DNA of 64,000 nucleotides from Candidatus Geothrix skivensis (GTDB lineage Bacteria > Acidobacteriota > Holophagae > Holophagales > Holophagaceae): assembly GCA_016721195.1 (NCBI GenBank), contig JADKIO010000006.1, positions 434,001 through 498,000 of the forward strand, written 5' to 3'. Each line of letters starts with the position of its first letter. Position 1 is the first letter of the stretch. A program made the position numbers and the translations under genes. Below, in pieces: positions 53,142 to 62,637 of the stretch. Below the pieces are notes generated by a model that was given only the letters and a program-made list of their open reading frames with translations, was not told the origin of the DNA and ran no database searches.

Positions 53142-54452
53142 GTGTCATCTCTGCTCTCCCCCGAAACCCCCGCCTTCGCCGTGCCGGAGACCAACCTCGT
53201 CCCCGTGAGCGAACACCTGGGGAAGATGTTCCCGATCCCGGCCTCCCGCATGTTCCTCATCAACAAGTCCCTGAAGGTGTTCCAGGAGAAGCAGCCCGGC
53301 GTGCCCATCTTCGACGCCAGCCAGGGTGATGGCGGCGCTTCGCTGCCCGGTGTGCCCGAGGCCCTGCTGGACCGCGCCTTCGAGCTGCAGAAGCAGCATG
53401 GCACCGCCTACGACATGCCCTTCGGCACCGAGGCCTTCCGCAAGATCGTGGCGGAATCCTACTGGAAGCTGGCGCCGGACACGGGCTGGGGCACCGCCAA
53501 CGTCATCGGGACCCAGGGTGGCCGCGATGGCCTGGTGAAGGCCTACCAGGCCATGCTGGCCCTGGGGCACGGCCGCCAGGGCGATGTGATCGTGGTGAGC
53601 CGGGTGCCCTGGATCAGCTACAACTGGGGCCCGTACGGCATCGGCGCCAACGTGATGTGGGCCCCCGGCAAGGCCGAAGAGGGCTGGGCCTACTCGGTGG
53701 AGGGCATCCAGGCCTGCGTGAGCGAGGCCGCCCGCCATGGCCGCAAGGTGGCGGGCCTGGTCATCACCAGCCCCGACAACCCCACGGGGCACACCCTCAC
53801 CCTGGAGCGCCAGATCACCCTGGCCCGGGCCGCCCTGGAAGCGGGCGTGGCCTTCGTGCTCTTCGACTGGATGTACCACACCGTCGGCGACGACGAGCCC
53901 TATGACGTGAACGTCCTCCTGCGGGCCTTCGATCCGGCCCAGCGCAAGCGCCTCATGGTGCTGGACGGCATCACCAAGAGCCTGGGCGGCTCCAACATCC
54001 GCAACTGCCACCTGCTGGCGGACGCGGAGGTGGTGAAGACCATCGTGGCCCAGGCCTCGCACACCGTGATCCCCTCCTTCTTCAGCCTGGCGGTGGCCAT
54101 GGCGGCCTACGAAAAGGGCATCCAGGTCGCCGCCGAGCCCATCGCCGGCCCCACCCGCGCCAGCCGCGCCTGGCTGCGGAGCTTCCTGAAAGAGCGCCAG
54201 CTCACCCACATCATCGGCCAGGGCTACTACGCCTTCATCAAGGTGGCCGACGCCTTGCAGGGCAAGGGCTGGGCCGATTCCGAGCCCATGGGCCAGTACC
54301 TGGCCGAGGAGCACGGCGTGGCCGTGGTGCCCGGCGCCTTCTTCAGCCCCTACGGTGGCGAGTGGATCCGGTTCTCCTACGCCACCCCCCCCGCCACCAC
54401 CCAGGGCGCGGCGACCCGGCTGCTGGAAGCGCTCAAGAGCCTGGAAATGTAA
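53142..54452 (+). CDS. Class I/II PLP-dependent aminotransferase
   Basis: A 436-residue fold-type I aminotransferase. PLP Lys in LDGITKSLGGSNIRNC; Asn/Asp-Pro motif ITSPDNPTGHTL; Tyr/Asp region VLFDWMYHTVGDD; cofactor loop GTQGGRDGLVKAY; C-terminal Arg in GEWIRFSYATPP for carboxylate binding. Amino donor and acceptor unknown. The GTG start was chosen for GGGAGG seven bases upstream. Followed by the ligase-peptidase fusion after a 148-bp gap containing an inverted repeat. Confidence 0.88.
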   Translation: MSSLLSPETPAFAVPETNLVPVSEHLGKMFPIPASRMFLINKSLKVFQEKQPGVPIFDASQGDGGASLPGVPEALLDRAFELQKQHGTAYDMPFGTEAFRKIVAESYWKLAPDTGWGTANVIGTQGGRDGLVKAYQAMLALGHGRQGDVIVVSRVPWISYNWGPYGIGANVMWAPGKAEEGWAYSVEGIQACVSEAARHGRKVAGLVITSPDNPTGHTLTLERQITLARAALEAGVAFVLFDWMYHTVGDDEPYDVNVLLRAFDPAQRKRLMVLDGITKSLGGSNIRNCHLLADAEVVKTIVAQASHTVIPSFFSLAVAMAAYEKGIQVAAEPIAGPTRASRAWLRSFLKERQLTHIIGQGYYAFIKVADALQGKGWADSEPMGQYLAEEHGVAVVPGAFFSPYGGEWIRFSYATPPATTQGAATRLLEALKSLEM

Positions 54453-54486
54453 AAGATGAAGTTCTAATCTCAGCTGTCGCAGATTG

Positions 54487-54517
54487 CGCAGATGAACGGC
54501 CAGGAAATCCATCTGCG
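54487..54517. repeat. Inverted repeat CGCAGATG/CATCTGCG between genes
   Basis: CGCAGATG (54487-54494) and CATCTGCG (54510-54517), perfect 8-bp arms with a 15-bp loop; a related direct motif (CGCAGATT) lies just before. The 54453-54600 gap is AT-richer than the flanking genes and holds no reading frame I accept. Confidence 0.5.
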
Positions 54518-54600
54518 TCATCTTCGTTTCAATGATTCGGTTTTCAATTATTTTGTCTCTGAGGAATTGCAAGCCCTCAGTTGAATCGTCCGGAGTCCCC

Positions 54601-57411
54601 GTGTTCGACCTGAAGGCCTTCGTCGAGAAGTTCCAGCTGGCCCGTCAGATGGCGCTGGAGACGCGACCTTCCGGCGGACTCTGCGGGCTGGAGCTGGAGT
54701 GGAACCTGGTGGATCCTCAGTTCCGCCCCCTGCTGACGGTGGGCACGGGACCGGACAAGATGTCCTTCGTGGACCACCTGCGGACCAAGGTGCTGTCGCC
54801 CTGGACCGAGGAGTACCATCAGCTCGAGGTCTTCCACTGGATGATCGAGTGGGTGACCAAGCCCTACTACACCCCCAGGGGCGCCGTGTACGAAGGCCGC
54901 CTGCTGGAGGCGGCCCTCATCAACGCCTTGGCCAAGGTCGGGCGCAGCTTCGGCGAGCCCCTCTACTACTGGCATGGCAACCTCCTCGTGCTGCCCAAGA
55001 TCGGGCCCGACTGCGTGCCCGAGTCCTGGCACCTGGCCAAGCGCCGCTACCTCCAGCGCTGCGTGGACATGTACGGCACCGAGCTGGCCACGGCGGGCAC
55101 CCACTCGAACCTGAGCCTTCCAGAGCCCATGCTGGCCTGGGACTTCATGCACCTGTCCGCCTCCGAGCGGGGGGATAGCCACCTGGATGACTACAAGAAC
55201 CAGGTCTACATCACCAGCACTCGGCTCATGCGCGCCTTCGCGGCGGTCTTCATCGCCGCCAGCGCCAGCACGCCCCTGCAGGCTTCCGAAGAGGGTGGCA
55301 AACCCGTCGTCCGGCTCACGCCCTTCGAGTCGGTGCGCAACCTCACCTTCCCCAACCCGCCCGCCCTGGACGTGCCGGACCTCAATCGCAGCCACCCCGA
55401 CTACCTGCGCCTGTCCTACGACCTGGTGCGGAGCGGCGTGCGCTTCGGCAACAACAACTGGATCCCCGTGCGCGCCCGGTCCCAGGCGGAACCCGTGGAG
55501 CGCCTCATCCAGGTCACCAGCGACCAGCTGCACGACATCTACGCCCGGGGTCTTTTCGCCGCCGGGGAAACCCGCAACGTGGAGGACATGGCCCTCCAGA
55601 TCGAGCGCCAGAACCTCTTCGCCCGCATCGATCTGCCCATGGCCCGGGTGGAGGTGCGCACGGACGACCCGGGCCACGACCTGGCCCTGGACATCGCCAA
55701 CCTCACCCTGAAGCACCTGCTCCAGCTGCGCTTCTACGCTGACCCCGACTTCGCCCGGGGCTTCCGCTACGACGCGGAGGACATCAAGCGGGCCCGGCGC
55801 AACGAGGACCTGGCGGCCCGGGAGGGCCTGCGGGGCATCATCGAGGATCCCCTCACGGCCAAGCCCATCGCCCTGCGCGACTTCCTCCTGTGGACGCTGC
55901 AGGAGCTGCGCCCCCTGGCCGAGGCCCTGGACCTGTGGGAGGACCTGGAGCCCCTGCGCAACCTGGCCGCCGGTGCGCCCAGCACCGCCGAGCGCATCCG
56001 GCAGACCCTCCAGGCCAGGCTGGGCGGCTCCGACATCGTGCCGCCTGATCTGTTGGTGGAGCTCGCGGAGGCCCGGAAGGCCCGGGTGCGGGACGATGTG
56101 GAAGCGATCACAGCCCATCTCTCCGACCTGGGCAGCGAAGCCAGCAAGCTCCAGGATTTCGTGGAACGCGCCCGGGACGAGGTGCACCTGGACCCCCAGG
56201 CCCCCGTGCGCTTCCAGCCCCGACCCGAGGCCCTGGTGGATGCGGAATACGCCGACAAGACCGCCGAGATCCTGGCCCTGTCCCAGCGTCTGGTGCGCAT
56301 TCCCAGCGTCACCGCCTGCCCCGAGGAGCGGGTTTCCGAGGTCCACCGGGCAGCCACCTTCGTCTACGACTACCTCCGCAACCATGGGGTGCCCGTCCTC
56401 ACTTTCGACCAGGGCCCCTTCCCTGCCGTGCTGGCCCACTTCCCCGGCGGCGAGAAGGCCCCGGCCATGCTCTGCGGCCACTTCGACGTGGTGGAGCCCG
56501 AGCCCGACGACAGCCAGTTCGAGCCCAGGATCGAGGGGGACTACCTCTGGGGTCGAGGCGCCGCCGATATGAAGACCGTGGTATCCACCTACCTGGTCTG
56601 GATGAAGGACACCCTCAAGAAGGGGGCCCCCTACCCCCCCATGAACCTGCTGCTGGTGGGCAACGAGGAGAACGGCGAGCTGGAGCCCATGGGCACCCCC
56701 CACGTGCTGAAGCAGCTGAAGGAGGAATGGGACTACGAGCCCTCCTTCTTTGCGGCGGGCGAACGCACCGGCGAAAAGGGCACCGAGCTCTGGGGCGAGG
56801 TCTGCACCCAGAACCGGGGCGTGCTGCGCTTCGAGCTGGTGGCCCACGGCACCCGTGGCCACAGCGGCCTGGCCAGCGGTCCCGACCTCACCGAGCGGCT
56901 CCTCAGCGCCCGTGAAGCCCTGCGGGAGCTGTTCGCCAAGCACCTGACCCTGAAGGCCGCGGATGGCTGGCAGTCCCAGGCGAAGTTCGCCTACATCCAG
57001 GTGGGCACCCCGGGCATCTTCAACATCACGCCGGACCGGGGCTCCCTGGGCGTGGAGATCCGCCCCATCCCCCAGGATGATGTCTCGAAGATGCGCGCGG
57101 AAATCGAGGCCCTGGCCACGGAGCTGCAGCTGGAGTTCCTACCCTCCGCCTGGGAGCCGGGGGTGGCCTGCGACCCGGAAAACCGGTACCTCAAGGCCCT
57201 GCTCGCGGGCATCACGGCCGCCGGCGGGGACGTGCGCATCGGCCGCAAGGGGGCCGGCACTTCCGCGCGCTTCGCGCCCGGCGGGCAGGCGGTGGTCTGG
57301 GGCCAGACCGGCATCGGCCCCCACGCCGCCGGAGAGCGCCACTACATCCCCAGCATCGATCCCTACTACCGGGCGCTCGACGCCTTCGCCGTGGAGCTGC
57401 ACAAGGGCTAG
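54601..57411 (+). CDS. Fusion of a glutamate-cysteine-ligase-like domain with an M20 metallopeptidase
   Basis: One uninterrupted 936-residue frame with two enzymes. Residues about 1-520 resemble the GCS2/carboxylate-amine ligase family (GLCGLELEWNLVD with the Mg-ATP Glu pair; THSNLSLPEP; RVEVRTDDPGHD). Residues about 550-936 are an M20 peptidase/deacylase with a complete two-metal site: CGHFDVVEP (His, Asp), GRGAADMKT (bridging Asp), VGNEENGELE (catalytic Glu and ligand), and a C-terminal GIGPHAAGERHYIPS (His). A helical, Glu/Arg-rich linker joins them. One domain would form an amide bond with ATP and the other would hydrolyse one. GTG 54601 with CGGAG was chosen; an in-frame ATG at 54532 has no ribosome site. 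Substrate unknown. Confidence 0.82.
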   Translation: MFDLKAFVEKFQLARQMALETRPSGGLCGLELEWNLVDPQFRPLLTVGTGPDKMSFVDHLRTKVLSPWTEEYHQLEVFHWMIEWVTKPYYTPRGAVYEGRLLEAALINALAKVGRSFGEPLYYWHGNLLVLPKIGPDCVPESWHLAKRRYLQRCVDMYGTELATAGTHSNLSLPEPMLAWDFMHLSASERGDSHLDDYKNQVYITSTRLMRAFAAVFIAASASTPLQASEEGGKPVVRLTPFESVRNLTFPNPPALDVPDLNRSHPDYLRLSYDLVRSGVRFGNNNWIPVRARSQAEPVERLIQVTSDQLHDIYARGLFAAGETRNVEDMALQIERQNLFARIDLPMARVEVRTDDPGHDLALDIANLTLKHLLQLRFYADPDFARGFRYDAEDIKRARRNEDLAAREGLRGIIEDPLTAKPIALRDFLLWTLQELRPLAEALDLWEDLEPLRNLAAGAPSTAERIRQTLQARLGGSDIVPPDLLVELAEARKARVRDDVEAITAHLSDLGSEASKLQDFVERARDEVHLDPQAPVRFQPRPEALVDAEYADKTAEILALSQRLVRIPSVTACPEERVSEVHRAATFVYDYLRNHGVPVLTFDQGPFPAVLAHFPGGEKAPAMLCGHFDVVEPEPDDSQFEPRIEGDYLWGRGAADMKTVVSTYLVWMKDTLKKGAPYPPMNLLLVGNEENGELEPMGTPHVLKQLKEEWDYEPSFFAAGERTGEKGTELWGEVCTQNRGVLRFELVAHGTRGHSGLASGPDLTERLLSAREALRELFAKHLTLKAADGWQSQAKFAYIQVGTPGIFNITPDRGSLGVEIRPIPQDDVSKMRAEIEALATELQLEFLPSAWEPGVACDPENRYLKALLAGITAAGGDVRIGRKGAGTSARFAPGGQAVVWGQTGIGPHAAGERHYIPSIDPYYRALDAFAVELHKG

Positions 57412-57595
57412 GCGGGGCTCCCGGAGCGAATGGGAGCTCCTGGCGGGAATGGGCCACCGGACCCCAGCGGTCGGGGCAGCCTGCTGTGGCATTGACTACC
57501 GTACGATCCTGCATGGTGGGACAATGGCATCCGATCCATCCGCCCCCTTCGAGACCCCTGAGGCCATCCAACCCTCACCTCCAACGAGAGCAGCC

Positions 57596-58375
57596 ATGCC
57601 GAGATTCGCCGCCAACCTCACGATGCTCTTCAACGAGCTCGAGTTCATGGACCGCTTCGAGGCGGCCGCAAAGGCTGGCTTCCACGGCGTGGAGTACCTC
57701 TTTCCCTATGCCTACCCCAAGGAGCAGCTCGCCGAGCTGCTGGAGCAGCACGAGCTGGTCCAGGTGCTGCACAACCTCCCCGCCGGCGACTGGGCCAAGG
57801 GTGAGCGGGGCATCGCGATCCTGCCTGATCGGGTGGGCGAATTCCAGGAGGGGGTCGGCAAGGCCATCGACTACGCCAAGGCCCTGGGCTGCACCCAGCT
57901 CAACTGCCTGGCGGGCATCCGACCGGCCGGCGTGCCGGACCACAAGCTCCAGGAGACCCTGGTGGCCAACCTCCGCTTCGCCGCGGGGCAGCTGCAGGCC
58001 GCGGGCATCCGCCTGCTGGTGGAAGCCATCAACACCTGCGACATCCCCGGGTTCTACCTCAGCGGCACCCAGCAGACGGCGGATACCATCAAGGCCGCCG
58101 GCAGCGAGAATATCTTCCTGCAGTACGACATCTACCACATGCAGCGCATGGAAGGGGAGCTGGCGGCCACCCTGGAAAAGCACCTGCCCCGCATCGCCCA
58201 CATCCAGCTGGCGGACAATCCCGGGCGCCACGAGCCCGGCACGGGGGAGATCAACTACCCCTTCCTGTTCGGCCATCTCGATCGCCTGGGCTACCAAGGC
58301 TGGATCGGCTGCGAGTACAAGCCCCTCACCACCACCACCGAAGGCCTGGGCTGGGTCACGGTCCTGGGCAAGTAG
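57596..58375 (+). CDS. hyi: Hydroxypyruvate isomerase
   Basis: Interconverts hydroxypyruvate and tartronate semialdehyde. 259 residues, matching E. coli Hyi (258). AP-endonuclease-2/TIM-barrel sugar isomerase fold: MPRFAANLTMLFNELEFMDRFEAAAKAGFHGVEYLFPY, QVLHNLPAGDWAKGERGIA, LVEAINTCDIPGFYL, FLQYDIYHMQRMEG, HIQLADNPGRHEPGTGEINY, IGCEYKP; these carry the metal-binding Glu/Asp/His/Glu set. It partners the reductase 79 bp downstream. Glyoxylate carboligase, which supplies tartronate semialdehyde, is not in the window. Confidence 0.93.
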   Translation: MPRFAANLTMLFNELEFMDRFEAAAKAGFHGVEYLFPYAYPKEQLAELLEQHELVQVLHNLPAGDWAKGERGIAILPDRVGEFQEGVGKAIDYAKALGCTQLNCLAGIRPAGVPDHKLQETLVANLRFAAGQLQAAGIRLLVEAINTCDIPGFYLSGTQQTADTIKAAGSENIFLQYDIYHMQRMEGELAATLEKHLPRIAHIQLADNPGRHEPGTGEINYPFLFGHLDRLGYQGWIGCEYKPLTTTTEGLGWVTVLGK

Positions 58376-58454
58376 CCCAGCGTCAATCCCCGCGCTCCGG
58401 TCCCTTCCGGCGAGCATGGTCATCCAATCACGGCTTCACCTTTCTGGAGAAAAC

Positions 58455-59348
58455 ATGAGCAAGATCGGGTTTGTGGGACTGGGCATCATGGGCACGCCCA
58501 TGGCGGGCCACCTGATCAAGGCCGGCCACGAGGTGTTCCTGTTCAGCATCCCCTCGGTGCCCCAGGCCCTGGTGGAGGCCGGTGGGAAGGCCTGCACCAA
58601 CGGCAAGGAAGTCGCCCGGAAGGCCGACCTCATCATCCTCATGGTGCCGGATACGCCCCATGTGCGCTCCGCCCTGTTCGAAGCCAATGGCATCGCCGAA
58701 GGCCTGACGCCCGGCAAGACGGTGGTCGACATGAGCTCCATCTCGCCCATCGACACCAAAGAATTCGCCAAGAGGATCAACGACCTGGGCTGCCAGTACC
58801 TGGATGCGCCCGTCTCCGGCGGCGAGGTGGGCGCGAAGAACGCCACCCTCTCGATCATGGTGGGCGGTTCGGAAGCCACCTTCGAACAGGTGAAGCCCGT
58901 GTTCGAATTGCTGGGCAAGAACATCACCCTGGTGGGCCAGAACGGCGACGGCCAGACGGCCAAGGTCGCCAACCAGATCATCGTGGCCCTGACCATCGAA
59001 GCCGTGGGCGAGGCCCTGCTGTTCGCGGCCAAGGCCGGTGCTGACCCCGCCAAGGTCCGGGCCGCCCTCATGGGAGGCTTCGCCTCCTCGAAGATCCTTG
59101 AAGTGCACGGCGAGCGCATGATCAAGCGGACCTTCGACCCCGGCTTCCGCATCGAGCTGCACCAGAAGGACCTGAACCTGGCCCTTTCCACGGCCCGGGC
59201 CCTGGGCGTTTCCCTGCCCAACACGGCCACGGCCCAGGAACTGTTCAACGCCTGTGCGGCCCATGGGGGCAAGGCATGGGATCACTCGGCCATGGTCCGC
59301 GCCCTCGAAACCCTCGCGAACTTCGAGATCGGCCAGGACGCCCGGTAG
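58455..59348 (+). CDS. garR: Tartronate semialdehyde reductase (beta-hydroxyacid dehydrogenase)
   Basis: Reduces tartronate semialdehyde to glycerate with NAD(P)H. 297 residues: Rossmann start KIGFVGLGIMGTPMAGHLIKAGHEV, substrate motif DAPVSGGEVGAKNATLSIMVGG, catalytic Lys in GQTAKVANQIIVALTIEAVGEAL, and C-terminal FRIELHQKDLNLAL. The match to GarR/GlxR is close, and hyi next to it supports the assignment over 3-hydroxyisobutyrate dehydrogenase. GGAG ribosome site before ATG. Confidence 0.93.
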   Translation: MSKIGFVGLGIMGTPMAGHLIKAGHEVFLFSIPSVPQALVEAGGKACTNGKEVARKADLIILMVPDTPHVRSALFEANGIAEGLTPGKTVVDMSSISPIDTKEFAKRINDLGCQYLDAPVSGGEVGAKNATLSIMVGGSEATFEQVKPVFELLGKNITLVGQNGDGQTAKVANQIIVALTIEAVGEALLFAAKAGADPAKVRAALMGGFASSKILEVHGERMIKRTFDPGFRIELHQKDLNLALSTARALGVSLPNTATAQELFNACAAHGGKAWDHSAMVRALETLANFEIGQDAR

Positions 59349-59378
59349 CCGAAGGACCGCACTGACCACCGGACAAAC

Positions 59379-59409
59379 GAAGGCCCTGGTCCCGCTGACC
59401 AGGGCCTTC
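59379..59409 (+). terminator. Long GC hairpin after garR
   Basis: GAAGGCCCTGGTC / GACCAGGGCCTTC, 13 perfect base pairs with a 5-nt loop, 31 bases after the stop. No T-run follows on the plus strand; on the minus strand it is followed by GTTTGTCC, so it may end transcripts from both directions. Confidence 0.65.
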
Positions 59410-59426
59410 GCCGATCGGGCCTGGGC

Positions 59427-59689
59427 CTAGGAGCCTGTCCAAGTATTCGAGCGCCCCGCGATGGGTCCAGGCGGGATGCACCGCCAGGAAGGGCCCGCAG
59501 GACGATGTGGTGGCACGCAGGGCGCACGCGGGGCCCGCCTGGCCAATCCGAAGGGCGAGTGGCGGCGGCGTCGCCATGCGGCGTCAGGCTCAGATCGCGT
59601 AGTACCCGCTACGCTCACCTCGCCTTCCTGGCCTGGCTCGCGCGGCGCCACTCGCGCGGGGCATTCCAACTACTTGGACTGGCTCCTAG
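59427..59689. repeat. Dispersed repeat with CTAGGAGCC inverted ends, copy B
   Basis: A 263-bp element with imperfect inverted ends of about 21 bp: left CTAGGAGCCTGTCCAAGTAT, right (reverse complement) CTAGGAGCCAGTCCAAGTAG. Shares its end and core blocks with copy A at 1887-2052. Inside, GCGTAG/CTACGC near 59596-59614 forms a small hairpin. The right end supplies the TAG stop of glcF. It lies between convergent genes, like copy A. No transposase frame is present, so it is a MITE-like or REP-like element. Confidence 0.7.
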
Positions 59690-61034
59690 AGGGCCTGGGC
59701 CTTCTCCTTCCGATAGGAATCCGCCAACAGGGAGATGTAGTGGGTGACCTTCTGCTGCTGGCCATAGCGGCTCACGTTGTCCAGCAGTTGCATCATGCAG
59801 GCCGGGCACCCGGTGGAAACCGTATCGGCACCGGTCTGGTTGATGTCCTGGGCCTTGTTCTTGCCCAGGGAGGCCGAGGTGTCGTAGTGCGAGACCACGT
59901 ACGAGCCGCCGCTGCCGCAGCAGGTATCGGGGGCTGACATCTCCTTGAGCGTCACGCCCGGGATGCTGCGGATGACCTCGCGAGGCTCGGCGGCGACCTT
60001 CATGGTCTTCTTCAGGTGGCAGGAGTCGTGGTACGTGACGACGGCATCCACCTGGCCTCTGGGCTGGCGGAACTGGATCACCTTGGTGAGGAAGGTGGAG
60101 ATGTCGTAGGTCCGCTTGGACCAGTGCTCGGCCTTGGTTTTGTAGACCGGATCGTTGGCGAAGAGGTCCACGTAGTCGTGCTGCCAGGCCCCACCGCAGG
60201 AGCCGCAGCCGGTGATGAGGTAGTCGCAGCCGGTGGCCTCGAAGGTGTCGAGGTTGTTCCGGGCCAGCGTGCGGGCGGTATCGATGTCGCCGTGGACCAG
60301 GACCGGGATGCCGCAGCAGTTCTGGGCCTTGGGTACGTGGACTTCCACACCGTTCTCGGTGAGCACCTCGATGAGGTCCAGGCCCGCGTCCGGGTAGAAG
60401 TAGTTGAGGGAGTCGCCGGTGAAGAAGGCCGCCTTGACCTTGACCTCGGCGGGCCTGACCACTTCGCCCACGCGATCCCGCAGGGGCGTCACGGTCAGCT
60501 CGGGCATCTTCCGGCCCCGTCGAATCCGAAGCTGCCGCCCACCATGGCGAAGGGGGACCGGGGGGAGATGGCCTTCAGCTTCCGGTCGCCCTTGAAGGCG
60601 ATGCCCTGCAAGGAGGCGCCGGCCTTCATGGCCACATCGAAGAACTTGGGGTTCTTGAGGCTCGTGAAGATCATCTTCTTCAACCAGGGCAGGCCGTTCT
60701 TCCGCACCAGGGCCGCCCGGAAGCCCAGGGCGATCTTGTCATAGCTGACCTTCGTCGGGCAGTTGGTCATGCAGGACTTGCAGACCAGGCAGTTGAAGAT
60801 CATGTCGGAGACTTCGGGATCGTCCATGGACAGATCGCCCTTCATGACGGCCTCGGCCACGGCGATCTTGGACCGGGTCACGGCCATCTCGTCCTTGTCC
60901 ACGGAATAGACTGGGCACACCGCCATGCAGTTGCCGCACTTCATGCACTTGTCGATCTCGTCCTGGACGAGCCGAAGATCGTCATGGTAGGTCGGCGCCG
61001 TGCACCCGGCGCCCAGTGTCGTCTCCCGGCTCAT
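59686..61034 (-). CDS. glcF: Glycolate/lactate oxidase iron-sulfur subunit (GlcF-like), one indel
   Basis: Electron-transfer subunit of a membrane-associated FAD/Fe-S dehydrogenase, about 449 residues. N-terminal pair of 4Fe-4S motifs (CMKCGNCMAVCPVY and CLVCKSCMTNCPTK), then two cysteine-rich CCG domains (NCCGIPVLVHGD ... ITGCGSCGGAW; HDSCHLKK ... TCCGSGGSYVV ... GCPACMMQ). The two halves appear as overlapping frames joined at about 60505: GFDGAG is followed, after one missing base, by MPELTVTPLRDR. Two separate genes are possible, but the standard GlcF architecture favours one. Start overlaps the glcD stop (ATGA). Confidence 0.85.
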
Positions 61035-62431
61035 GCCACGACCTCGGGCAGGGGAATCATCTTCCCGGGGTTCAGGAGGTAGTCCGGATCCAGGGCTTCC
61101 TTGATGGACCGCATGAGATCCAGCCCGCTCTGGCCCAGTTCGTCCCCCAGATACTTCATCTTGGCCAGGCCGATGCCGTGCTCTCCCGACAGGGTGCCGC
61201 CCAGGGCGAGGGCGGTGGCGAAGATCTCGTCGATGGCCAGGTGGACGCGGGCGGTGAGCTCCTCGTCATACATGTTGTAGAGGATGGTCGGGTGCAGGTT
61301 GCCGTCGCCGGCGTGGCCGAAGGTGCCGATGGTGACGTTGTACTTCTCGGCGATCCGTTCGCAGGCCACCAGCATCTCGGTGATCCGGCTGCGGGGCACG
61401 GTGGCGTCTTCCACGATGCAGGTGTTGTCCAGGGAGGCCAGGGCCGGCAAGGCGTTGCGCCGGGCCAGCCAGAGCTGATCGCGCTCGGCATCGGAGTTCG
61501 CGGCCTTGTACTCACAGTTGTTCTGCTTGAACACCTCGATGACCGCCTCGGCCTCGGTGTTCACCAGGTCCTGGGACATGCCGTCCACTTCACACAGCAG
61601 CAGGGCCTTGGCTTCCACGGGCAGGCCGATGTTCGCGAAGGCCTCCACGGTGCGGATGGTCTTGTTGTCCATGATCTCGAGGGTGGCGGGAATGACGTGG
61701 GCGGCGATGATGCCCGCCACGGCATTGCCGGCATCCTCCAGGGTGCTGAAGATGCCCATCATGGTCCGGCGGAATTTGGGGGCCGGGATCAGCTTGCAGG
61801 TCAGCTGGGTGATGATGCCAAGGGTTCCTTCCGAGCCCACGAAGAGGTTCGAAAAGTCGTAGGCGGTGACATTCTTCACGGTCTTGCCGCCGAAGCGCAC
61901 CTTGTCCCCACTGGCCATGACCACTTCCATGCCCATGATGTAGTTCTTGGTGACGCCGTACTTCAGGCCCCGCAGGCCACCGGAGTTTTCGGCGGCGGAC
62001 CCACCCATGGTGGCGGTGGCCACGGTGCCGGGATCCGGCGGATAAATGAGGCCGTGCCCGGCGATGGCCGAGTTGAGGGCCGCGATGACGACGCCGGGCT
62101 GGACCGTGGCAGTGAGGTTGGCGGGGTCGATCTCGAGGATCTTGTTCATCCGCTGGAAGGAAAGGACGATGCCCTTCTTGAACGGGATGGTGCCGCCGCT
62201 CAGGTTCGAGCCGGCGCCCCGGGGATAGATGGCGATCTGGTGCTTCCGCGCGATCTGGACGACCTCCTGGACCATCTCGCTGGTGGTGGGCATGACCACC
62301 ACGTCGGGGGTCTGGTGGGGCATGTCTGCCGTCGCATCGTAGCTGTAGGCCACCAGCTCGACCTTGCGGGTCAGGACATTCTCCTCCCCCACCACGGACT
62401 GCAGCTGCTGCACAATCGCCTTGTCTAGCAT
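61031..62431 (-). CDS. glcD: FAD-linked glycolate/D-lactate oxidase subunit (GlcD-like)
   Basis: Oxidises glycolate to glyoxylate (or D-lactate to pyruvate). 466 residues: FAD_binding_4 domain (PRGAGSNLSGGTIPFKKGIVLSFQRMNKIL, GTVATATMGGSAAENSGGLRGLKYG, GSEGTLGIITQLTCKL) and the FAD-oxidase C-terminal domain with metal/substrate motif FGHAGDGNLHPTI and GEHGIGLAKM. ATG 62431 has AGGAGGAA upstream. No GlcE is next to it, so a two-subunit complex with GlcF is likely. Glycolate is favoured over lactate by malate synthase, hyi and garR nearby; activity was not shown. Confidence 0.9.
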   Translation of the reverse strand: MLDKAIVQQLQSVVGEENVLTRKVELVAYSYDATADMPHQTPDVVVMPTTSEMVQEVVQIARKHQIAIYPRGAGSNLSGGTIPFKKGIVLSFQRMNKILEIDPANLTATVQPGVVIAALNSAIAGHGLIYPPDPGTVATATMGGSAAENSGGLRGLKYGVTKNYIMGMEVVMASGDKVRFGGKTVKNVTAYDFSNLFVGSEGTLGIITQLTCKLIPAPKFRRTMMGIFSTLEDAGNAVAGIIAAHVIPATLEIMDNKTIRTVEAFANIGLPVEAKALLLCEVDGMSQDLVNTEAEAVIEVFKQNNCEYKAANSDAERDQLWLARRNALPALASLDNTCIVEDATVPRSRITEMLVACERIAEKYNVTIGTFGHAGDGNLHPTILYNMYDEELTARVHLAIDEIFATALALGGTLSGEHGIGLAKMKYLGDELGQSGLDLMRSIKEALDPDYLLNPGKMIPLPEVVA

Positions 62432-62637
62432 CGGTTCCTCCTGTTGATCTCTGGCTGGATGGTGGGTCAGGTGGTTCTGTTCGGTGGGCCTTGTCCGGCA
62501 AGCCCCTGGCACCCGGAGGAAGAATCCAGGACGACCAAAATGACAACCGGTGTGGGTCTGTCGGGAGCGCACATCAGTTGTCTAAGGGCAGGGCTGCAGG
62601 AAGAGCATGGTCATGTCTGACTGCAGAGTCGATGATA

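Noticed and set aside
54577..56943. Open frame of 788 codons on the minus strand opposite the ligase-peptidase fusion
   Set aside because: No domain, signal or ribosome site; the plus strand has catalytic motifs of two enzyme families in one frame.
57412..57595. TTGACT near 57493 as a -35 box for hyi
   Set aside because: No acceptable -10 at 16-18 bp; not strong enough to report.
59686..61034. Two separate genes (a ferredoxin-like protein and a CCG-domain protein) instead of one glcF
   Set aside because: The overlap contains a one-base slip after GFDGAG, and the joined product has the standard GlcF domain order, so a single broken gene is likelier.
61016..62428. Open frame of 470 codons on the plus strand opposite glcD
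   Set aside because: Shadow of glcD; Gly/His/Val-rich without recognisable features.
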